Shown: positions 1-12,189 of the stretch, piece by piece
Layout: each line of letters begins with the position of its first letter
How positions within the stretch are numbered: position 1 is the stretch's first letter
Assembly: GCA_030374765.1 (NCBI GenBank)
Contig: JARGXX010000105.1
Span: forward strand, 62,001-126,000
From: Agarophyton chilense
Taxonomy: Eukaryota > Rhodophyta > Florideophyceae > Gracilariales > Gracilariaceae
Reading direction: 5' to 3'
Length of the DNA stretch: 64,000 bases
The notes under the pieces: model-generated
What the model was told of the DNA's origin: nothing
Database searches by the model: none
The model's input: only the letters and a program-made list of their open reading frames with translations
Position numbers and translations under genes: made by a program

Positions 1-86
1 CTAGGAGGTGGGCTCCATTCCATCGCGTAGGGCCAACCAGGGAGTACTCGCCTCCTTGTTCCCGCGCTCGGAAACCCAAGGTCTTA

Positions 87-3000
87 ATGAGGACTCATCA
101 AATTCCTTCTAGCGGATTGAATCCATTCGTTAGAAGGCGAGTACAGCTTGACTGGGAACTCGAACGTCCTTGGAGAAGTTATACTTGTCCTTCGAACAAA
201 GAAAAACTTATTATGAAAATGCAGAAGAGGAACTATAAAGATTATGCCGACATCGGCTCCGACAAGGACTTGTTGACCCGCTGCCTTACAGTTTCTGATA
301 CAGGCGCCGGACCGAACTTTATTCGGATATCCGAACTAGGACCCACCGATCAGGAATGAATTCGTTACGGTTCGTTTCCGTATATCCGAGATGCTAATAG
401 GAATGCAGTTAGAGCACTTGGAACATTGAAGTTGGTCGTTCGACTGTGACACTTTTTAGTGAAGGTGAATTTCGTTGTCTGCAAGTAACTGGCTGTACCA
501 GTTGTTCTGGGATGTGATTATTGTGACAGATTTGTCGAAGCAATCCGCCCTCGCAGTCGACCAATTTCATTGGACGATGGCTCGACAGTGCCTATAGTGA
601 GAAGATGACTACGAAGAGTCCCTACAGCTGTTCCACTTTCACCCTCAATGGAATACGAGTTGGCTCGTGGTCATACATCACCAAAGATTCGTGTGTCAAA
701 ACCTACAGGGTTAAAGGCTCAATCCCAAACCTGGGTAGAAGTGATAACACAACGACATGGTTTCGTGGTAATCCATCCTAATGCAGCCATGTACGAGCAT
801 CGGGGACTTCTTGCAGCGAATGAAATTGCCTAAGTTGAACCGGACAAACCCTTCGGAATACTCATTAGTAACTTTACCGATAACGATTATCGTTTACCGA
901 AGAATCAGATCGTTACAGCTGCTCTGCTGCATCCTATGGCAGTGGTTCCGACTCATGTCTTTAGTGCAGAAGTGCTAGGGTTAGCTGATGTGTCAGAAGA
1001 ATCAACTGGCGCACATGAAGGTCCCAGAGAGCAGTCATAAACGATAGAAAAACAGAAGGACCCAGATAAGCTGGTAGAAGAACTAGTTCTCGAGAATGTT
1101 CCCGAAGGATAGAAAGAAAGAATCAAACAATTGTTGAAAACGTATGCCTCTATGTGGAGTGAAAAACTAAGAGAGATTTCCGCTCCCGAACATCATATTG
1201 ATGTCATTCCTGGATGTCGTCCCATTTCTCGGCCACCTTACAGAGAAAGACTGCGAACTCGTCAGATCGAAGAGGACAATGTTTCCAAGATGCTCGAAGC
1301 GGGAGTAATAGAAGCAGCACAATCTGTTTGGGCTTCACCCGTGGGGTTAGTCCCAAAACTTGATGATTCTTTACGATTCTGGATCGACTACCGAAAACTC
1401 AAGGCAGCTCGATACGAGAAACATATGCACTGCCTCGCATGGACGAGTGTATAGACAGCCTAAGCGACGCGAACGTTTTTACCATGCTTGACGCCAACAC
1501 TGGCTATTGGCAGGTTCCTGTAGCCGAAAACGATCAGTATAAGACTGCATTTGTGTCACACGCTACACTATACGGTTTCAAGCGGATGCCCTTCGAACTT
1601 ACCAATGCTCCGGCAACTTTCCAGCGCGCCCTGGACATATTACTATCGAAGTGTAAGTGGAAAAAATGTTTAGTCTATTTGGACGATGTTATTATTTTCT
1701 CTCAAGATATGGAAAGTCATATGCGACATGTGGAGGAGATCTTCAAAGCGTTGCTGACAGCAAGTATAACCTTTAATTTCAAGAAAGGCGAATTGTTCAC
1801 TAATTCTGTGAGGTATTTGGGCCACAGAATTAGGCCTGTTCAGCTTGCAATTCATGAAGCTCAGAAAGCGGCAGCCCGCGAATCGCTACCACCGTCCATA
1901 CAGACTCAATTGCAATCCTTCCTTGGATTATGTAACGTCTACAGACGATTTATACCGCCCTACTCGAACATTGCAGCTCCGTTAAACGCATTGTTGCGTG
2001 AAGCACAGCTTGTTAGGCTCGAGTAATTCGGACCCGCCGAACACGAAGCCTTCAAGACTTTGAAGACAAAACTCGTCCCAGCACCAATCTTTGCATTTCC
2101 CCAACCCAACTTACCCTATTTTTTGGATACCGACTCCAGTGAGTATCAGGTATGGTGTGCCCTTTTTCAGACCCACCTGGACGGTCAGGGGAAACCAATC
2201 GGTTACTGGTCACGAACGCTGAACGCTGAAGAGAATAATTACTACGTATCAGAAAACGAATGCCTTGCGGTATTGTGGGCGCTGACTACCTTACGATACT
2301 ATCTCCAGGGAGAAACGTTTACCACCCATACAGATCATTCGTCCCTACGATGGTAATTATCAATAACATACCCCTCCAGAAGATTAACACGTAGGACAGA
2401 GCAAGCGGCTCGAGAATTGGCAAAAAACCAAGCGTTACGAACGTAATTCGGACGCTCGACGGCGAAGACAGTTGTCAGATCTCCGGGTAGGAGGATACGC
2501 GTTTGTTCGCATCGAACGACCTGAAAAGCAGAATGGATACCGTCACAAATTGCTACCGGTAGCATCCGGACCATTCAAGGTAATGGAGCTCAGAGATGAC
2601 ACGGTAGTTCTGAAGACAGGAGAGGATGTTGAACGATTTTCGCGCGACCGCGTTGAAACGGCACCAGAAAACTCGCAACCCCAAGAAACTGGGAAAGGAA
2701 GCGCTGTTTATAGGCAGGAACGGGAGCTACCCGTCGAATCAGACGATCCGCCTCCCGTGGCACACGGCGTTGACACGGCTCGGGATCTCCCACTGCGAAG
2801 GAGTACAGTGGCATTCCACGGCAATTCTCCGAAAAATCTGAATAAGCCCCGTGGCAAGAGCGAGCACTCTGGTACGACCACAGTACCTGAAAACAGGGAA
2901 GATATTTTCAAGTGTGGTCCAATTTGATCCGGTCCAGAAGCGGCTGCACACGCGCCATTTCCCGTTCAGGTTGAACCGTCAAGTAGAACGCCACTCGCTG

Positions 3001-3580
3001 AGCGATCGTGCTTCTCAGCCGAAAAAATAGAAGAAAGAGAAGATGAGGCTAAACGTCCATTGGTTGTGGATGCACCTCCCGCCGAACATTCGGCGAAGAA
3101 GCCCATTTTGGCTACACACCCTAAGAAGGACAGAAAAAACACGCAACGAGAAGAAAAACGGGAACCGTAGACCCGACGACTATGCTGTCAGAAGCCGGGA
3201 ACGACGCTGCAGTGGCACAAAAAGGGCCTCAGCTGTCCGAACAGACTATGAAGGTCCAACCTGAAGATATAGGGAGCTCCAAAGCGCTCTCTCGGGAGGT
3301 TCAAGGAAACGAAAACGTTGTCACATTCCATCAGGATTCAACGCGTTCGTTTGTGAGACGGTATGAACCGGTGAACCGGAACCTCGCGCCATCCGCCGAA
3401 ACGTTGGGAAATGCCCTGCAATACGTCATAGATCGCATCATCGACTAGGGCGAAGACGAAGACACCCACAGAGTACTTTTATGTATCCGTTGGTACGGTT
3501 TTCCTCCGGAGGCGGATCCTTCGGAGCCTATAACTCGTATCCCGCGCTCGCAGGTTGTGCGTTATAATCGTCGCATTTGA
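87..3580 (+). pseudogene. pol region of chromovirus fossil A
   Basis: Remnant of a Ty3/gypsy polyprotein: protease, reverse transcriptase, RNase H, the tail end of integrase and a distal chromodomain. The order matches element C at 27973-33345, to which the translated pieces are visibly related, for example in the RT block around FKRMPFELTNAPATFQRA and in the tail reading GPFKVMELRDDTVVLKTG. Many breaks are present. It is not expected to make protein. Confidence 0.8.
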
Positions 3581-3668
3581 ATACCACTCTCTGCGGAGAT
3601 CGAGACCGCCCATTATAATGGGCTTTCTAGACGCAATTTAGCGGAGGAATTGCTAATCCCCTTTCCCT

Positions 3669-3735
3669 TCAGAAGAAGGATGAGAGAGAGGAAGACGAGA
3701 AGACTCGAAAAGAAGAAGAAGTACTTAGGGAAACG
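3669..3735 (+). repeat. purine-rich stretch before the antisense gene of element A
   Basis: Run dominated by gaagaag and gagag units, lying between the chromodomain end and the 3' end of the opposite-strand accessory gene. A longer version sits at the same place in element C (33535-33725). It may mark the convergent junction between the sense and antisense transcription units; that role is inference. Confidence 0.45.
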
Positions 3736-3811
3736 TAAAGTCACGGAAACAGAAGAATTTGGTTTATGTTATCGCTTCAAGGGTGTTGACGACATCTAAC
3801 GGTCAAAGAGC

Positions 3812-5626
3812 CTACCTGTGGGTATAATTATTCAGTATGGCCGTAAGATCAGCACGATCGCCTTGCAGCTCTGTTTCGGGGAAACCCGCGTCTAAGAGGA
3901 ATTGTCTCAACGACGCCAAAAACGGATCCTCCACATCACTCGGTTGTTGGGCAAACCCATGATGGTATCCCATCGACGGGTTGACACCCGATATGGTAGC
4001 CGTCCGTAGCGAAGCAGCCGTCACAGGCGCAGTACCGGATAGTTCAGTTTCATCTTCGAAATCGAGTTCTGCATCAGCACCTGGAGCTTCTTCATACTTC
4101 TGATCTGCAAACTCGGAAGGTTTGGACTCGAACACATATCAAGTACGCTGATTTGAAGGAAACTTCCTCTGATTCGCACGAAGGTCACGAGCCTGATCAG
4201 ACTTGATTATCTGGCTGGTCCAGGGATTGTACCATACAAAATCTCCAGCATTAGTTGTGCGTCTCGGCGAGTGATCTCGATGACTCACCCTTGTGCCTCT
4301 AGCTGATTGCTCCAACGGAACCCCATGCCAGTCGATACTGTCGATCAAGTCTACCAAGAGTAGGAATTCGTCATAATTGGCACGGGCTCCCAACACAAAG
4401 GAAAGATCGATTGTATCGCATATCTCCGCGCTGTTGGCGACATGTACCAGACCCAATAGGTATCGTTTACATCCCGGAGGACATACGCTGCCATCTTGGC
4501 AATGAAATCGGAGAACACGACCTTCCAGTCTCCCGAGAACGGGTCGTTAATCAACAAGGAACCGATATAGGTTATGGTAGGAGGAAGCTCCACCGGACAT
4601 TCACGGGGAACCTAGCTCTACGCCCAGTGTTCTGGCAGCGCGACATAGCGTCCGACGCAAGCATTCTGCCGTATTCGATCAATCTCGATCATTTAGTATG
4701 GAACCAGGTACCCCAAGCGAGACCTCGTACGTCGTTCCCAACGCGGATAATCCCAGTAAGGAATGTCTCTCTTGTGGAGGAAGCGGAAATCCGCACGGAA
4801 TAAGGGCAGGGGAAAGCAGAGGGCCGCGTTGTGTACATCGCGTAAGCCGCGCCATTCGTCGACGTCGACTTCGTATAAGGCCTCGATGTACGAGTATCGT
4901 TCGCCATTCGTGCGATCCATCCAGGGATTTAGATTCCATTCTCCTGTGAGAACGACCGCGCTAATCAAACGGTGCAGACGCTGGTATGTCAGCTTCGTGA
5001 ACCAAGTTCGGGCTTCGTCCATACTCTCATTGGTATAGCGGGCAATCGCGTTATCTGGCAAAGCACAGTGAGTAAGCCAATCGTTGTTGCAGATAGCCGC
5101 ATAAAGAATGCCATCTGGAAGGTATCCGCTGAAGATGTACCGGCTGATCAACGCGTCATCGCGAAGAGCGACTGTTTCAAACCAGGGAACCTGCGCGAAG
5201 AGGTCAGCATCGTCGAGAGTGTCTCGGCTCACAAAGTACGCCGGATGTTGATAGCTGCGTTGAACCCGACCAGACGGCGCCCGAATGATCCCAATGGAGG
5301 ATATATACGCTTCATTCGGCATTACACCTGAAGATAAAGCTTGTAAGGGCAAGGAGTGAAAACCCAGGCGAGGAGACGGCATTGATCGGAAGGCCGAATG
5401 CGCCGCAGCTTGCTATTTGAAGCCACTGCTGGCGTAAGGGCCCTCTGAGGGTACATCTTCGTTGTTGGAGTTGTGCGGCGCGGAAAGATTCATCGCTGAA
5501 GGAGTCGAAACAGAATGCTGTGAATCGTCTGACGTCAAGCAGAAGTTGGTGTACTCTCTTAGAGACAAGGAAATTTCGGAAGGCCGATGCATGTTCGGGT
5601 AAATAAAGACGTCTTGCGTCGCCCAT
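3812..5626 (-). pseudogene. antisense accessory gene of chromovirus A (fossil)
   Basis: Coding-like sequence on the strand opposite to pol, between chromodomain and 3' LTR. Translated pieces match the accessory gene of element C (33793-35688) in the same order. Paired blocks include VPWFETVALRDDALI with APWFHPTAVRDDEFI, RFERRSRSRFGFLVPYP with RWERRTRSRLGYLVPY, and ITYIGSLLINDPFSGDW with IYYIGSRFMHDLNSGYW. Similarity is moderate, perhaps a third to two fifths of residues in the better blocks, so the gene predates the split of the two lineages. I recognise no known domain. It has several breaks. Its function is unknown; it is not gag, pol or a classical env by anything I can see. Confidence 0.7.
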
Positions 5627-5640
5627 GTTTCGCGCTTAAC

Positions 5641-5650
5641 AGGGGGGAAG
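5641..5650 (+). promoter_or_regulatory. polypurine tract of element A
   Basis: Sequence aggggggaag lies immediately 5' of the LTR start (TGTAG...). This is the usual position of the plus-strand primer in LTR retrotransposons. Confidence 0.75.
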
Positions 5651-6296
5651 TGTAGTATTCTAGTACTCTCGGAATACCGATGGAAAATTTTTCGTCAAAT
5701 TACGATAATACTTATAGGTGAGTGCAACAGTTATGATGAAGTTATGAAGCGGCATCCCGAATATAGCCAGCGAGGTGGTATGTTAAATGTTGAATCTTGG
5801 CCTGCGACGGCGCTTCCGATTCGACCCTTTGTAGGGAAATACCGGATTGGCAACGGCGCATAAAGTGGGTAGCCATGTGGCAACCAAGTCTACCCTTCGT
5901 AGGTGGAAGCCCATTTAGAGCTAGTTTTCCCGTACAGTAGAAGGGTTAATTGGCTAACCAAGTTTAAATCTAGATATTATTATGTCCGGCGCTTACGCGT
6001 GTGCACAGTTCATAAGGCACAGAGGAGAGCGCCGACTCCAAAGTTAAGGAGACAACAAAGGGTTTCAAACTATCTTGTTCCTTGTTCAGGACTCCTTAAC
6101 CAGAGATCCGGACGAGCAAGTAGTTGTCCGTTTCAATAGTACCGACCACCCTCGTCGGCGAGTGGGGCCTTAAAACCCCCAGTCTATCTCGCTAGTGTTG
6201 TGCTCTACCACATCTTCCCCTTAGCCACAAGCACCCATTCCGCAGTCCCAAACACTGTGGCAGGTGTTTGCTCTCTCCTTCAGATCGGATACTACA
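5651..6296 (+). repeat. 3' LTR of chromovirus A
   Basis: Begins TGTAGTAT directly after the polypurine tract and ends ATACTACA, a perfect 8-bp terminal inverted repeat of TG...CA type. Length is 646 bp. The partner 5' LTR is outside the window, so its age cannot be estimated from LTR divergence. Confidence 0.75.
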
Positions 6297-8580
6297 CATA
6301 CGGCGAGAATGTACTCCACATGAGTCAATACCTCGCTGACAAGTGAAGAGGCAGGTTTGGTGTCAACCGTTGGGAACATTTGTTTTGTTCAATATATAAA
6401 GGTGACATCATTACAATGTTGGATACAACCAAGTCTAAGAGCGTTTGCGATGAGAGGGGAACGGAACGATACATGTTAAATTTGATGCTTTCTAAAGATG
6501 AAGTCGTGGCATTTGAGTAGCAGCCATGACGACTGCAAGCTAGATAGTTGGGTCTGAGGTAGTTGTTTCGAAGATTACGGATCTACAATTTGCGAATGGG
6601 TGGCGGAAGATCGGTTTTAAGCGTGCTCTGTTATTTCTTGGCTGACTAATTGCGAAATGATTCGCGGAAAGAGCCTTTCGAAGACAATACACTGGCATTA
6701 AAGAGACTTGAGGATTCGGAAGCGAACGAAACAGCGATTCAGAGCACTTGTCCAGCATGGACATGACGGATGTGCGATGGAGATAGAATTACTTTGTGCT
6801 GCGGACAGAAACAGAGAAGAAGATAAGCTGGGATTGGCGGTGTTGGATGTGGCAGTCGATGGGATGGGATGCGCTTGCCTTCTGACGATGGCGAAACTTC
6901 AGATGGTCATAGATGGGGAAGCGAAATGGCGTTGCAAGGGGGCGGAGAAGTAAGCTTGATGCGGGAGGGCAGCCATGGCTCTGACGGCATTTGCTGCGAC
7001 GGCGGCAGGGGTGTTGATTTGGACTTGCTTGACAAAGCGGTGCTGCGGTGGCGATATAGAATAGGGGCGACAGCAGGCGATGGAACTGGAACCGACATCG
7101 CATAAGAGATCGTGAAGAGAGGGACGAACTAAATAGGCAGAAACAGCTTTTAAAAGGCCTTAATTAGCGCATCATTGTTGCTATTAGCGAGCGGAGGTAA
7201 TGCCAGCAGTAGAAAGAGCTCACCTGAGGAGGTAATTAGTAGCGCCATCGGCTGCATGGCTCTGGATATGGAGGAGGGCTGCCACATGCGTGGCCGTCGT
7301 ATCCTGTTGTGACAGCGGCAGTTCTACCGGTATGACAGTGCTCGTAGCAGACTACAGACTCGGCGCACCGATGGATGAACTGGAAGGTAATAAGGCATGC
7401 GAGCCACGTTCAGCTGCGGGGAACAGAAGAAGAAGCGCGTTTCTGGCGCCGCTCGGGCGTGAGACCGAGCGTGCAATGCATCGTGCTAACTTGCTCGACG
7501 CGAACGAACGAACGGCGGGAGGGGGAGTTTTTAATCAATGGCGCGGTGCGTCGGATTTAAGAAGTTGGTGGTAGCATGCAGTTGGGCGTGGCATGCGATA
7601 TGCTTGCGGTTTACTTCGCTTATGTCCACCAAAAACGCCATAGTGGAAAAAGTTGTGGACGCCGACGGCAATCGTGGAGGCTCTCAAAACTCTCAGACAA
7701 ACACCGAGTCTTTCAAATCTATCACCTAACAGTGTTCTGGTACAAATAAGTTCTGAAGGTTTCGTTCTGGAGAGATTCCACGGCTCGTTTTGTGAATTCA
7801 CCGGCGTCTTTGTGAGCTACGAATATTTCAACTTCAAATCATGATGTGTTCTTTGGCGTGTTGCGCCTCGCACAAGCACGCCTAAGAACGACAGTCGCTG
7901 CGCAGATGCTGCACCGACGAACGCCTCACCGGAAGTAGTATACTCGAACCTCAAATGTTTCGTTTTGCTGTTCAAATTGCGCCTTCATCGCGTCTGTAGA
8001 GTTTGCCGCACGTCTCCATGAAGCGGTTACCAAACTATGATCATCTGCCTTTACATCTACATATGGAGCTCCATTGGGCCTCCTGGTGCGGGAGACCTGT
8101 ACGAAAGAACGATAAAAACCAAACAACTTTGTGTGATTGTGGCGGGTCAATGTTCATGTCGACAAGCACATCAACATTCGCCTTATTTTCGTCGACATTT
8201 TCACTCTGATTGTTCCCGACAACGTTTTATTCAAAGAATCAGACTTTCAAAAAGTGACAATAGAACTGTTGTGCATCTAGAAATGTACTTGTAATCACTC
8301 TGCCGCCAGTGTGTGATGAGAGCATATGTCTAATCAGCAGTCTGGATTCAGACTTCAAACACTGTAGACCCATTTAGAAAGTTTCCACTTTAGGTATTCC
8401 TCCATTAGGCCCACGCTACTTTAGATGCCGTCTGTTTATGCTCAATAAAACTACGTAAAAGTCTCAGCGGGGCACCTCTGCTGCTGAACTTAGGCATTTG
8501 GACCAACACCTCACGAAGGCATCAAAAAACAAGTCTAGATACAAAAACGCCAAAGATCCTTTTCTTTTGACCCACGTCAC
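6297..8580. other. spacer without recognised gene
   Basis: Lies between the end of element A and the first LTR of element B. Only short open frames occur, none with a recognisable motif. The stretch around 6700-7130 is G-rich and repetitive (ggcgatgg-like words). No tRNA, promoter or coding gene can be supported. Confidence 0.6.
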
Positions 8581-9026
8581 TGTAACGCAATGATGGGTGG
8601 GTTAGCGTACGGGTCTCGACCGGTGGTAGTGTGGTAGAGCCAGTGCTAAGGTTTAAATCCTTGACGGCGGCACTCCCAGAGTACTTGATGCACCGGTATG
8701 GCGTTTACTGCGTAGTCCTACAGGTTGGAGCTACGGAAACGATGGCTTGAAGACCAAAGGGTGGAACTAATATACCAAAGGGGGTTATTTAGTATCCTAA
8801 CGCTGCCTACCATACTCTAAGGGAGAAGCGTCACTCGAGCCAAGTAAATAGTACTGGCGAGGCGCTGAGATCTCCCTGGCACTGTAATGCTAATCTATTA
8901 CACTAATAAAAATAAATTAATAATCTACATGAGTCCACCTGAGGTCGACCCGTCCACCTGTCATCGGTAAAATCCTTCAAGGCCCGGCGGCTTACAGCGC
9001 TCAACCGCTATCACCGCTCCTTCACA
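8581..9026 (-). repeat. 3' LTR of chromovirus B
   Basis: 446 bp, TG...CA ends, paired with 17002-17447. About 23 differences from its partner by eye, nearly all in the first 155 and last 60 bp. The adjoining sequence read on the - strand (aaggaggcag at the 9027-9040 side) is a plausible polypurine tract. Confidence 0.85.
8612..8680 (+). other. tRNA-like D-arm/T-arm relic inside the LTR of element B
   Basis: The + strand reads ggtagtgtggtagagc followed after a few bases by taagg-tttaaat-ccttg. The first part resembles the D-arm/A-box region of a tRNA (TGGTAGAGC). The second is a 5-bp stem with a 7-nt loop like a T-arm; the partner LTR (about 17033-17100) keeps ttcgaat in the loop. The anticodon arm is absent and I find no acceptor stem, so this is not a functional tRNA gene. 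Confidence 0.3.
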
Positions 9027-9543
9027 TATCTGCCTCCTTAGGATTCGGCCGTCACGGCGAAGTCCACATGGTTTCATTACTGCTCCAGAGGACCTGGCCC
9101 TAACTAGTCCTATGGGTCAACCTCCAATCTTGCCTTCGCCGTCGGAACGTCGTGATCCTTAGCGTCCTAATGGCCTTGACACGAGCGGTGCCGAGCCCGA
9201 CATGTCAGCGTCTTATGACCATTCCGGGGGTTAGTTGTTCTGGTTACCAGTGGGCGCAACGTGGAGTCGCATTGCCACCGTCCTCGGGGGTACCAGTGCG
9301 TAAGAGCTGACCCTTGGCGCCAGGTTTGTAATTAGGTCACCTAAGGTACTGTAAGCGCACCGGGGGGGGAGGTTCCTTGCCGCTTTTGCTATCCTTCAGT
9401 ATTCCATTGGAGACCCTACGCGCGTTGTCCGCCGTGAACCACGGTGCGCGCTTCGTGCATTCAACGTCACGCCAGTCATCCTGCCCGATTCGGTTTCATC
9501 TTTCTTTCTTCCCTTCGCGGTATTCCTCCATTGGTCGCGCGCG

Positions 9544-10168
9544 ATGCCGCGATCGCCTTATAAGCCCGTCGGATATGACATTCTCCCTCCGGACTATGCC
9601 GCTTCCTTCGGTGTCCCTATCCATTTCCCGGTGGACCAACCTGTGGGCAGCGGCACCATGGCTTCGAACAACCAAGCGGGGAGCTCCTCGGGATACCAAG
9701 TGGCTCATGAGCGCCCCGGGGGCCGCTATGAACAAACCATCGGACGAAATCCGCGGGCAGTGCATCATGCCAATTTGACGTCCCGTTGATATTACTGCCT
9801 CGATGGACATTGCTACAGTCCTGAGGGAAAAGTTCTTCTGGGCGCGTTGCTCGGTGCGCTACGCCGCGGTGGTCCAACAGGGTCCAGATCTGAGAACTGC
9901 TATGGTCATAATATTGCCACAGAATGCACAAGTGATGTCCCAGAGGGTTACTTCCGACTTGGATGCCCGGTGGTGTCTAAATTTGATCGACCGGGAGGCT
10001 CCCAATGGTGACAATAGTTCTTCAGGCGAATCTCCGCGGAAGAAGCGTGTTTGGCTCGCTGGGGCCGGTTCTGGTGGTCCAGTTGGCTCCTCGGGTGACC
10101 CTAGTTCCGGTTTCGCTCCTGCTGGTTCCAATGAGCACGACGGAGTTACTCCTGCGCCACCCCAGTGA
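9544..10168 (+). pseudogene. opposite-strand accessory frame of chromovirus B
   Basis: Coding-like sequence on the + strand, antisense to element B, between its chromodomain region and 3' LTR. The carboxy part (about 9803-10168) has a basic KKR patch followed by a Gly/Ser/Pro-rich tail. Its position is the same as that of the accessory genes of elements A and C, but similarity is at most faint (an LRT-x-M-x3-I-like start in both). An AATAAA lies 76 bp after the stop, at 10244-10249. No known domain is recognised. It has about one interruption; function unknown. Confidence 0.45.
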
Positions 10169-10243
10169 GTCCTGTTGGTGTTTGAAGCGCTTCCGCGAAC
10201 CTTGAGGTCATGCCGAGGGCTGTTAGGCCTCTGTTAATTGTCA

Positions 10244-10249
10244 AATAAA
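10244..10249 (+). terminator. AATAAA after the antisense frame of element B
   Basis: Canonical polyadenylation hexamer on the + strand in an AT-rich patch, 76 bp after the stop of the opposite-strand frame and just before the convergent chromodomain frame. This is consistent with an independent antisense transcript; no transcript evidence is available. Confidence 0.4.
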
Positions 10250-10340
10250 TTAATTCTTGTGCTTTCCCAAGGTCGTTCTTGTATCTCAAATATGCGTGCT
10301 CAGGGACGGCATCCCATCCTGAGAGCGTACCGGGTCTTCC

Positions 10341-10961
10341 TCAGGTGTCTCCGAAGGACTGAATTTGTTCCCTGATGCGGGAGCTACGAAGAACCGTCGT
10401 GCTCCGGCCAACCGTCGTATCGGGAGGTGGTTTGGGAGGCGTTTTGGGATTATTCGGACCTATGGTTGCCCCCTCCTGAAGGGCGCGCACCGAGTGGCTG
10501 ATTCTGCGCCAATTGGGTGCCCCGTCCTGAAGGCCGCGCTCCGAGTGGCTAGCTCTGTGCCAATAGCGGGCGATAAAATTAGCCGGAATGGTTTGAGGCT
10601 CTTGCCAAGTATCTTCCTCAGGTGTGTAGCCCAACCAACGGACGCGATAGCGCATAGTTCCATCTTCTCCCCGACCTGCGGAGATGATGTGCTCAATCAC
10701 ATATTCCGGTTGATGTTCATCCTCCGGAAGGAGAGTGTGGTCCAGAGAGGCGAATCCATCGAAGTCGGTTGGGAGCGATGGATCATAGTAGTTGGCATTG
10801 ACCATCGTGTTCGTGGGGATAGTCGAGTCCTCGGAATCTGCCTTAGGGGGTGTGTAGACTTGAGCGTCGACCTGAGGTCGTGGTGCTTCCGTTGGGCCAG
10901 GGGGCTGGGACTTTGGTGGTCCGGAGGAACTGGGAGCTCGTGTCACGCGGTTAATAGACAC
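10341..10961 (-). pseudogene. chromodomain-bearing 3' part of element B pol
   Basis: Open stretch of about 206 codons with a chromodomain core (MRYRVRWLGYTPEEDTWQEP) preceded by a Pro/Ser-rich linker. Chromodomains at this place define chromoviruses and are thought to steer integration to particular chromatin. It is separated from the integrase core by a long polar linker, as in elements A and C. Confidence 0.8.
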
Positions 10962-11135
10962 GGTGTCCTGTAGGCCGTCAATGAGTAACGTGATGGTGTG
11001 GTGATTGGCCTTAAGGACTTTTTATGGTCCCATAGAGCGGAGTAAGAGCTTCCGAGTAGTGTCCTCGAGTTCCTCGCTGTCCTTCGGTCGCCGGTCCAGG
11101 TAAAACAGGTCTCCTTTCCCAAAGGTCGGTGTATT

Positions 11136-12055
11136 TTAAACGGCTTTTTCGAAATTGCACTTGTAGCGCCGTTGGGCTTTGGTTAGTACAGTTCTGGCCG
11201 ATTGGAGAATGCGGCTAATGCATCGGCGCGAGTAGCGCTTCGCCTGGGTAGGAGTCATTTTTCTGGTTATATCCTGGGGTATGATAGACTCCTGAAGGTC
11301 AACAGCTATCGGCGGCGGCGCTCTCGTTAGCTTAAAGTCGAACGCTGTTGTCCCTGTGGAAACGTGCACCTGCGTGTTATAGGCATAAAACAGGGGCTCA
11401 ACGTAGTCGTCCCAGTTCAACTGGTGCTCCGAAACGTAGTGCGCCAATCGGTCCAAATTGGTGCCGTTGAAGCGTTCGGCTTACCTATTGGTTTTCGGGT
11501 GGTACGCCGTGGTGGTCACATGTTTGATACCTAAGGTAGCACAGAAATGCGAGAAGAATTTGGATACAAACTGGCTGCCGTTATCAGTAAGGAGGTAGAA
11601 TGGTATGCCATATGGATATATCCAGTGGGACAAGAAGGTCGTGGCGACATCGGTTGCTGTGGTCTTTCCTAAGGGGTAGGGCTCGGGTAAGATTGGTAAA
11701 ACCTATCGGTTAGAACCAAAACAAACCGTTTCCCATGGGACGACCTAGGCAGAGGCCCAAGTATATCCAATGTGACAAATTCCATTGGACCTGCAGCAGG
11801 GAAGAGTTTCAATTTGGCCTGATAGTTGGCGCGAGACCCTCGGATCTGTGCGCACGATGCACAGTTCCGTGCGGGTTGCCATAGGTCCTGCGCCATTTGT
11901 GTCCAGTAGAAGAACTTCCTTGTGGTCTGGTACATTCGTCGGCCTCCAGGATGACTATACAAGCGCGGGAAATGGGCGGGGTATAGGAATCGCGCGCCCT
12001 TAGCGTAGTTGGCATTACCCGTTGGAGTGCGCCATCCAGCGGTGAGCGGCGACAT
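11136..12055 (-). pseudogene. integrase region of chromovirus B
   Basis: Pieces show the zinc-binding end (CASCAQIRG), the first catalytic-core block (FVTLDILGPLPRSSHGKRFV) and a downstream block typical of gypsy integrases (YAYNTQVHVSTGTTAFDFKL). Related to 30800-31700 of element C. Broken. Confidence 0.75.
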
Positions 12056-12189
12056 AGTAGTCCAAATCGGTCATAGTCTAACAGGCATTCTGGGGTTTCT
12101 ACCAATTGGGCTGCTTCCTTGCAGTACTCGCCTTCGACCTGCGCCTGTAGGAGTTCCTAAATAGTTATAGGGAGCAGTTTCGTTCTCCT

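Larger units (their letters stand above)
1..6296 (+). mobile_element. Ty3/gypsy chromovirus fossil A, left end outside the window
   Basis: Decayed LTR retrotransposon on the + strand. Recognisable parts in order are an aspartic protease motif (DTGAGPN, about 297-317), reverse transcriptase (about 1130-1900, with YLDDVIIF near 1675), RNase H (about 2060-2356), a GPF-type integrase tail (about 2540-2640), a long polar linker, and a chromodomain (about 3430-3580). A purine-rich stretch (3669-3735), an opposite-strand accessory gene (3812-5626), a polypurine tract (5641-5650) and the 3' LTR follow. The chromodomain and GPF module place it with the chromoviruses. It is broken many times (of the order of ten or more breaks) and looks older than element C. 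The 5' LTR and gag lie outside the window or are not recognisable. Confidence 0.85.

Noticed and set aside
8612-8680. A functional tRNA gene in the LTR of element B
   Set aside because: The anticodon arm and a pairing acceptor stem are absent; kept only as a tRNA-like relic.
10365-10973. 202-codon frame on the + strand opposite the element B chromodomain
   Set aside because: It mirrors the Pro/Ser-rich linker and chromodomain coding on the other strand and has no motif of its own.
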